Source: Hypericum androsaemum (taxonomy: Eukaryota > Streptophyta > Magnoliopsida > Malpighiales > Hypericaceae). From it: a stretch of DNA of 64,000 nt. How positions within the stretch are numbered: the stretch's first letter is position 1; each line of letters starts with the position of its first letter. The notes beneath the pieces are model-generated. The model did not search any database. It was not told where the DNA came from and saw only the letters and a list, made by a program, of their open reading frames with translations. The translations under genes were made by a program, and so were the position numbers. This document shows, one piece after another, positions 57,632 through 64,000 of this stretch. The stretch covers positions 4,546,109 through 4,610,108 of the forward strand of contig OZ023195.1 of the NCBI GenBank assembly GCA_963995505.1, in the 5' to 3' direction.

Positions 57632-58781
57632 CCTTGTTTGACAAAACAGATTAAAAGCAGATAGCAGATAGCAGATAGCAGAAAGCAGATTAGGACCAGA
57701 TAACAGAAAGCAGATTCAAGAATGTGTTTGGTAAAATTAACTAGCAGATAGCAGATTCGATTTAGTAGATTATATATATTTGATTAAATTAATTACTAAT
57801 TTATAAATTAAGCTTTAAAAAATCTAAATTATTTATTTAAATCAAAATATTAATGATTTAATATATTTCTAAATAAATATTTTGATAAAGGAGAAATGGT
57901 CTTATTTATATTTCTAAAAATAAATATTTTGATAAAGAATAAATAGTTAACTTATTGAATATATTAATTTCTTACATTTGGTTGGAGAATAAAATAAGAA
58001 TAGCAACCATGTCAATATATATTTTTCTGAGACATCTATATTACGATAAAAAATTATAATTGTTACTTCATACTATAAATTGTAAAAATAATCTAATGCA
58101 AACAATAAAACTCCACAATATTTTGTTTCAAATAAGAGCTCAATATATAACAAAAAATAATTTTGCTTATCAGTTTAAAAAAATTATTGAGTTTGATGAA
58201 GTAATAGAATAATAGCTAGTTTAAGGATAAAAAATAGTGAAAGTTGTTGTATATTTGAAAAAGTATCGATTTTTATATGATGCTCAAGAGAGATGTGAAA
58301 AAAGATAATTAATTCTTGTCGTATAATTATAAATTTACTATGAAGACAAAATTAATACCAACGTAACATAAAAAATAAATGTTAATCTTATTTTCGAGGT
58401 TGGATGCTTGAAGGTTGGATGATAATCTCATCTTAATCTAATTTGAATTAGTAGTTAAAGAAAATCTCTTGATATTTGTTTAGTTAAATAGAATCTTTAA
58501 TTTTTCAAATAATTACTAAGCAAAATAAATCTCTTAATTTTTTTTGAACAGAAATCTTAATATTTAAATAGTAGTTAAAAAAATCTCCTAATATTTATTT
58601 AATAGAATAGAATCTTTCATTTTTTAGATAATTACAAAATAACCTAATCCTTTGAAACTACTCATAAACTACTAGTAGATTACAATCTACTAGTTTTATC
58701 AAACAGGTAGATTATCAATCTACTCCTAATCTACACTAAAACTACTATATATTCCCAAACTATTGTTTCCCAAACAGAGCC
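57632..58781. mobile_element. Non-autonomous DNA transposon with CCTTGTTTG-type ends
   Basis: The left end CCTTGTTTGACAAAACAGATT and the right end, inverse of GGCTCTGTTTGGGAAACAATAG, resemble each other and the terminal family common in plant hAT or PIF/Harbinger derivatives. GCAGATAGCAGATAGCAG microrepeats lie near the left end and TAGTAGATTACAATCTACTAG near the right. The interior is very AT-rich. Target duplication unresolved; no transposase. Confidence 0.5.
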
Positions 58782-59168
58782 AAAGGTAAAATTTTAGTTC
58801 ATAAATCCATATGGATGAACTTCCAAGTGCCAACAATTTATGCAAATGTTAAAACCTACATTGGCAGCATCATTATCAATCTGATATCTTGATTAGCAGA
58901 GTAGTTTACAACATGAAAGTTTGTGCTAGCAAGTGCCATTAAAACCCAACTGAACCATCAGACCAAAATCTATGTAAGCATCTTAGATCCAGTGCTAACC
59001 ATACAGATACAGTCCTTCCATTTCTACCTATTTTATGCATTTTGATTAATTATCTTAGATTTCTTATAATAAAAAAATAGAGTTCAAGTCATTAAAAATA
59101 CTTCTATCTTCCGAAAAAATTCTGTCGAGATTGAAAATAAATTAGTCGATTAAATAAATAGACGATTA

Positions 59169-59396
59169 ATGATTGGTTCAACTAAAAATGTTATACAAAA
59201 TGGACAAGAATTGAGGCAGTGCCACGCGGAAACAGGCTGTCTCTCGTGGCGAACTGAAGCAAGACAAATTGGATTGGTCACGGACCACCTCATCCATCCT
59301 TTCCTATTTAGTTCACATGTCGTTCCTAAATTTGTCGTTTCACTTGCAGTGATATCCTTTTTTTTCAGCTCTTTTACAGATTTACAATTTGGGTAA
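59169..59396 (+). pseudogene. Possible LINE RNase H C-terminal fragment
   Basis: The segment around 59308-59345 (CGTTCCTAAATTTGTCGTTTC, giving VPKFVVSL) matches the end of the LINE-derived sequence at about 20110-20145, read on the opposite strand there. The upstream part of this ORF shows little else that can be recognised. It is probably a second truncated copy of the same LINE family. Confidence 0.4.
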
Positions 59397-60220
59397 ATTT
59401 GTACCCGTTTTCTTATTAATTGACCTCTAATAGAAAATTTTATCTATTATCATTTATATTAATTCTCGTTATGACCTGCATCTTTTTTGTTATGTGCACA
59501 ATATGATAAAGTGTAAACTTAATTTGTGTCTTTATTGTTGAATGTCAATGTATAACCTGCCAATTCTCCAACCATTATGACAATTTCACTTATCTGAACT
59601 ACTTGCTTGTCCATAGTGGCATTGATTGGAACGTCCATGCACCGAAGACAAATTCCATTAAAATTTTGTTATCTCCAATAGATTGTTAAAATAATAAGTG
59701 TGGCTAAAAGGTGTTAAATAAGTATGACATATCTCTATGCTTTTATTTACATAATATCTACTAAAATCATTGAGCGCATAGATCAATTTTCAATTATTTT
59801 AATTTAAACATACGGTTTGAATTTTAGCCATTAGAATTTAACATCATCAATCAGATGGGAGAATTTTGTGATAAATTTACCAATTTCGAGTTTGAATTAA
59901 TCAAAATACATCTTGGAAAAGCAATATCCACCAAGTAATTATATCCACCAAAAATCTCAAAAAAAAATTATATCCACCAAGGAAACACGATGGCAAAAAT
60001 TTACATCCAGACCTACCCAAAAAAAAATTTTGCATCCAGACAAAGAAAGTACAAATTTACATTTATTCTCCACATTGGATCTATACAAATGGCCAATAAA
60101 ATTCACCTAAAACTTCGTACGACCTCGCCTTCAATATCCTCACATAGTACCAACGTAACAGGATGGTAACTAATCTTGCCTCATTTCTCAGGAGTTAATA
60201 GGTCAATTTTCACTCTTTGG

Positions 60221-60286
60221 AGAGGAACAAAATCCAATACCATCTAAAGCCCAAGGATTTAGGCCAATCCGTCTAAATTTTATTCA
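60221..60286 (+). repeat. SINE-like repeat, second copy
   Basis: Matches 56768-56832: GAACAAAATCCAATACC, AAGCCCAAGGATTTAGGCC, AATCCGTCTAAATTTTATT. The copies differ by about 20 percent by eye, so they are old. Confidence 0.45.
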
Positions 60287-61058
60287 CCAAAATAATATCC
60301 CCACATAGTTGTCACGTTTCTTTTTCTTATTACTGAAAAAAATTGAGTTCGAACTGATTTAAAAATAATGTAATACTAAAATAAAATTTAGTATGAAGAA
60401 TTTTATTTATTCGGATAATATATAGTTTGGCCTGAATAGCAAAACCAAAGTGGCACGACACAGCAAGTTTATTGTTAGCAAAACCAACTATACGTAAAAA
60501 ATATCCCACCCAAAAAAAAACTATACGTAAAAAAAATGCAGAAACCATTACATAACATAAATTTTGTAGATGGGTTGCACATTAAATATGTGTGTCGAGT
60601 ATTCTCGGATTTTATTTTAGAAATTTTTAATAATATTTTTTGTGTGTTTGCGAGACATAATATGCGGTGTTTGTTCCTTATTTCCCACGAGTGGGGGGAA
60701 AGTCCTGCACAATAAATTTGGCTTTCACAACATTTATCACAAGCAGAGCAGAGCAGGACAGGATTCTCCAAAAATTACGCCATTTCGTGCATGTGCCAGC
60801 AACAACTGACATTGTATATGCTCATTTTTTGGACAAGCTCAACCATTTATGTGTCTGTGTTATGACCTTTTAGTGATCTCTGGTATAAAAAAAAGACATG
60901 ATTTTACACTTTATGTTTGTTCTTGTCCTATTTTTCTCTTATTTCTCGTATTGTACTATAATAGTACCATTAGAAGGATCACTCCCCCATAAATTGCTTA
61001 TTTGAGAACTACAATTTTTTGGCTAATTCATGAAGTGACATGTACGGAGTAAAAACCT

Positions 61059-62308
61059 TGTTGGAAAAATATTAGTAAAGTATGGTTTAACACGAGTATA
61101 TAAATCGTAAGCAATATCAAAGTATAGAGTAAGAATATGCTCACGATCACACTTCGAGTTAAGTGTGTAAGACGTCGTCTTCCAAGTACGAACTTCGGAT
61201 GCAATCCTGGACGATGCCACAGTTTAACCGTGTGCCCTTAAACTCTTATTACCCGCCTATGTGCTTCAGGCCTCCGTGGGTAAGAGAGTTCCCAAGGTAC
61301 AACGCCCAACCTCGTGTACAAGAGGAAGCACTTCCGTACACCTTTCGAACCTTTCAAGCCTTAGAACTCCGACACGATGAAAGTGAGAAAAGCTATCATA
61401 TGGAGGGAGAAGTAGAGAGCTCAAGGAAGAGTGAGAGCTGGGATGATTTGGAATGAAGGAGGTGGGCTCCTTTTATAGGCAGCCTTGGACCTCCAACAGC
61501 CAAATTTGAATTTAATAGGGCCATTAACCCATCCATTAAATGGGCTATTACAAGACCCATAAAATCCCCATATTCAATAGGCTCTTATCTCATTTATTGG
61601 CATGAATTTTAAATTCGAAATTTAAATTCAAAGCCACCTGGAAGGAGAAGAAGGTTCCAGAGTGTGGGCTTGTCCAAACGGAAGTCCAAGAAGCCCAGAG
61701 GACTTTTTGGGCCTATGATCGCTACAACAAGTCCGGCCCAGTTCTAAAAAGATAAGGCCCTGGAACCTGGAACAATTCCCACAAACCCACAATCCCGCAA
61801 CCCGCACCCGAGCCCGAGCCCGAGCCCGGCCCGGCCCAGTCCGGGACAGGGCGGGGCGCGCGCGCGTGCGTGCGTGCCGAGCCGAGCCGGCCGGACGGAA
61901 GGATGGACGGCGCGAGAAGCCTCTCCCTTCTCCACTAGTTTACCCATGCTAGACTTCTAGTCCCTTGTAAACTTGTCTCAGCATGGTGCGCTAACCAATG
62001 TAGGATTGTGCTTATTTTAATAACAACCATACCACTTTAAAGCCAATTTTCATTCACTCCGAGAATTGGATTTTCGCAAGTGTTATATATCGTTACGAAG
62101 CTTTATCAACGAGCTTCGTATTGATCTCACAAACACCCAAAATCAATTGGTGTGACCTTCAATCAAATTAGCTCAAAATTGTCTACTAATTATTTAGTTA
62201 TTATATTTAATTAAGATTCTCCCTCTAATTAAATATTTGGGCTAAAGCCCAATACACTCACTTGTATTGGGCCATCTCTTCCTTGGTTAATAAACTAATT
62301 CTCCAACA
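61059..62308 (-). repeat. 3' LTR of copia element 3
   Basis: On the minus strand it starts TGTTGGAGAATTAG, right after a purine tract (CATGTGGGGGAT, 62309-62320), and ends TTTTTCCAACA at 61059, so the ends are inverted TGTTGGA/TCCAACA. The length is 1250 bp. TATAAAA on the minus strand lies at 61471-61477. AACCT (61054-61058) would be one arm of the 5-bp target duplication; the other is outside the window. Confidence 0.85.
61795..61920. repeat. GC-rich low-complexity block in the LTR
   Basis: GAGCCCGAGCCCGAGCCCGG-type hexamers and GCGCGCGCGTGCGTGCGTGC dinucleotide-like runs, strongly GC-rich within an AT-rich window and about 320-450 bp upstream of the LTR TATA box on the minus strand. The ORF across it (61744-61947) is a composition artefact. 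Confidence 0.8.
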
Positions 62309-62904
62309 ATCCCCCACATGAATGCAAAATGGCTTATATGAGATGAGCCTATCAATGCTATATGCAACATGGAGTTCTGTGAGATTTTGTTGCATCAGGA
62401 AAGGTGGTTGAAAGCCTTGAACCTTCCTTAGTGAAATACCTTCGGATATACTTGCCAACCAGTGGATGCGATGCCTTGAACTATTCGGCATTTTTATGTA
62501 TACCAAGACAAAGGTACTCACACAACTTTTTCTCAAACCACTACTTGGTTCTTTCGTTGTTGTCCATTTTGGCCCTGGACTGCCTTGGAAACTTCATTGA
62601 ATGCTCTAGAGATTTAGCCCTTAACTCATCTCATAGAAGCGGCCCCTTCACATTCGATATAGGTGATCTCTTATAAGGAGTATCCTGCCATACCCCACTT
62701 ATATATACTCGAAGTATAAGGATCATTAAAAGCTTAGAGCTTAACCTTCACATGGACAGGTCTATCACTCTTTCATCATAGGAATAGGCAAGGAACTCAA
62801 TTTCCCGAGTGCTTTGTTCGACCCTAGCTTCACAATTCGGTTTTTCCTTTGAACCTGCAGATCGGGATTTACGATCCAGGTTGGGTTGCCATCATGGGTT
62901 TAGG
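62309..62904 (-). other. Region between RNase H stop and 3' LTR of copia element 3
   Basis: The sequence after the pol stop carries no conserved domain. A 92-codon ORF (62258-62536, minus) that crosses the LTR border shows nothing known. Some copia lineages carry extra ORFs here, but I see no support for one. Confidence 0.5.
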
Positions 62905-64000
62905 TCATTTCGTGGGCTTTAATCCCATTCCCCTCGTTGATACCTCAACTTGGTCTCTCGTTAGACCCTTAGTTAATGGATCCGCGATGTTCTCTTTTGA
63001 CTTTACATAGTCTAAAGATATCACACCCGTTCTCAATAACGTTCTCACGGATTTATGTCTACGACGTATGTGTCTAGACTTTCCATTATACACATTATTT
63101 TGTGCTCTTCCAATAGCGGATTGACTATCACAGTGCACGCTAATAGGAGGCACTGGTTTTGACCATATTGGGATGTCCTCTAAGAAACTTCGGAGCTAAT
63201 CCGCCTCTTCAGCTGCTAGATCCAACGCTATGAATTCTGATTCCATAGTTGATCTAGCAATGCAAGTTTGTTTGCATGATCTCCACGAGACAGCTGCTCC
63301 TCCAATTGTAAATACGTATCCACTCGTGGATTTTATATTCTTGGAGTCCGAGATCCAGTTCGCGTCTGAATACCCTTCCAGAACAGCTGGATGTCTCGTA
63401 TAGTATAATCCATAGTTAGCAGTGTACCTTAGGTATCTAAGGACTCTAACTATCGCCTTCCAATGATCATCATTGGGATTACTCGTATATCTCGATAATC
63501 TGTTTACCGAGTTTGCAATATCTGGTCTAGTACAGTCCATGAGGTACATTAGACTGCCTATAACTCTAGAATAATCTAGTTGTCTCACACTCTCTCTGCG
63601 ATTCTTGCAAAGACTTGACACCACTTCCATAGGAGTTCTTGCAACTACATTGCTATCCTTATCGAATTTGTCAAGTATCTTTTCGACATAGTGACCTTGG
63701 GAAAGCGCGTAACCTTCTGAAGTCTTGGTGATTTTCATCCCAAGTATTACATCAGCTTCTCCCAAGTCTTTCATGTCAAAATTTTGCTACAACATTCTCT
63801 TGGTAATTTTGATATTATCATTATTACCCACGATCAACATGTCATCTACGTAGAGACAAACTATCACATAGTCGTTATCATCTCCTTTCACGTAGACACA
63901 TTTATCACATTGGTTTATTTGAAACCCGTTAGCTAGCATTATACTATCAAACTTTTTGTGCCATTGTCTAGGTGCTTGTTTTAGTCCATACAAGGATTTT
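62905..64000 (-). pseudogene. Copia element 3 reverse transcriptase-RNase H, nearly intact
   Basis: On the minus strand: YGLKQAPRQWHKKF, the catalytic YVDD in [106 protein letters not shown] and ENIADPLTKGL. Two in-frame TAG codons break one continuous frame, at 63787-63789 (before QNFDMKD) and 63196-63198 (after EEAD). The start lies outside the window. Confidence 0.9.

Larger units (their letters stand above)
58782..61058. other. Intergenic, mostly unassigned
   Basis: About 2.3 kb of AT-rich DNA with no supported host gene. It includes the second SINE-like copy (60221-60286) and the LINE-like fragment at 59169. A 15-bp duplication ACTATACGTAAAAAA lies near 60487 and 60523. Confidence 0.4.
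61059..64000 (-). mobile_element. Ty1/copia element 3, runs off the right edge
   Basis: A copia element on the minus strand. In the window are the C-terminal part of reverse transcriptase, RNase H, a 3' untranslated part, a purine tract and the complete 3' LTR. Only two premature stops in about 360 codons make it the youngest retrotransposon here. The sequence before YGLKQAPRQW continues beyond 64000. Confidence 0.9.

Noticed and set aside
61744..61947. ORF across the GC-rich LTR block
   Set aside because: Simple-repeat artefact with no domain.
62258..62536. 92-codon minus ORF across the LTR border of copia element 3
   Set aside because: No domain; it spans non-coding element sequence and the LTR start. 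An envelope-like or extra ORF is not supported.

Overview
The window is nuclear DNA from a flowering plant. The evidence is two polygalacturonase-1 beta-like BURP genes, plant-type Ty1/copia and Ty3/gypsy retrotransposons, plant LINE-type RNase H fragments, and many non-autonomous Mutator-, hAT- and Helitron-type elements in AT-rich DNA. The species cannot be named from the sequence; the gene structures fit a dicot or other non-grass angiosperm. Only two host genes look intact: BURP1 (18101-19491) and BURP2 (48097-50098), both on the + strand.

Layout. Positions 1-11788 hold a decayed Ty1/copia element on the + strand, cut in its integrase by a chromodomain Ty3/gypsy element on the minus strand (2321-8840). 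That gypsy element keeps its 3' LTR and most of its coding sequence but has no 5' LTR. Positions 11.9-24.6 kb hold a repeat shared with 38 kb, a long-inverted-repeat transposon, a TIM13-like pseudogene, a diacylglycerol kinase fragment, BURP1, a LINE RNase H fragment and a nest of Mutator-like elements. One of these carries the 5' leader of an S1-group bZIP gene, including its conserved sucrose-control peptide uORF. Positions 25.5-28.6 kb hold a second, heavily decayed copia element. From 28.8 to 47 kb there is mostly gene-poor DNA with hAT elements, a nested LINE and several Mutator-like elements, one of which carries a DUF538 fragment. BURP2 follows at 48-50 kb, then another Mutator-like element, a Helitron helicase tail beside a broken ATL-type RING-H2 sequence, a four-unit inverted repeat, and at 61.1-64 kb a younger copia element on the minus strand that runs off the right edge.

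How it fits together. BURP1 and BURP2 share promoter-proximal sequence, a phase-0 intron splitting the signal peptide, the N-terminal region, the BURP domain and 3' flank. A separate anchor repeat lies upstream of each (11.9-13.0 kb and 38.0-38.9 kb). This suggests a segmental duplication with an offset of about 26-30 kb that was later inflated by transposons. BURP2 keeps the full FxxY repeat region of the family. BURP1 has lost it and carries a new in-frame repeat array instead. The most unusual content is the set of gene fragments carried by transposons (bZIP leader with uORF, DUF538) or lying beside them (ATL RING next to a Helitron, DGK inside an insertion present in only one BURP copy). 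No CRISPR array, rRNA, tRNA gene or prokaryotic operon was seen.
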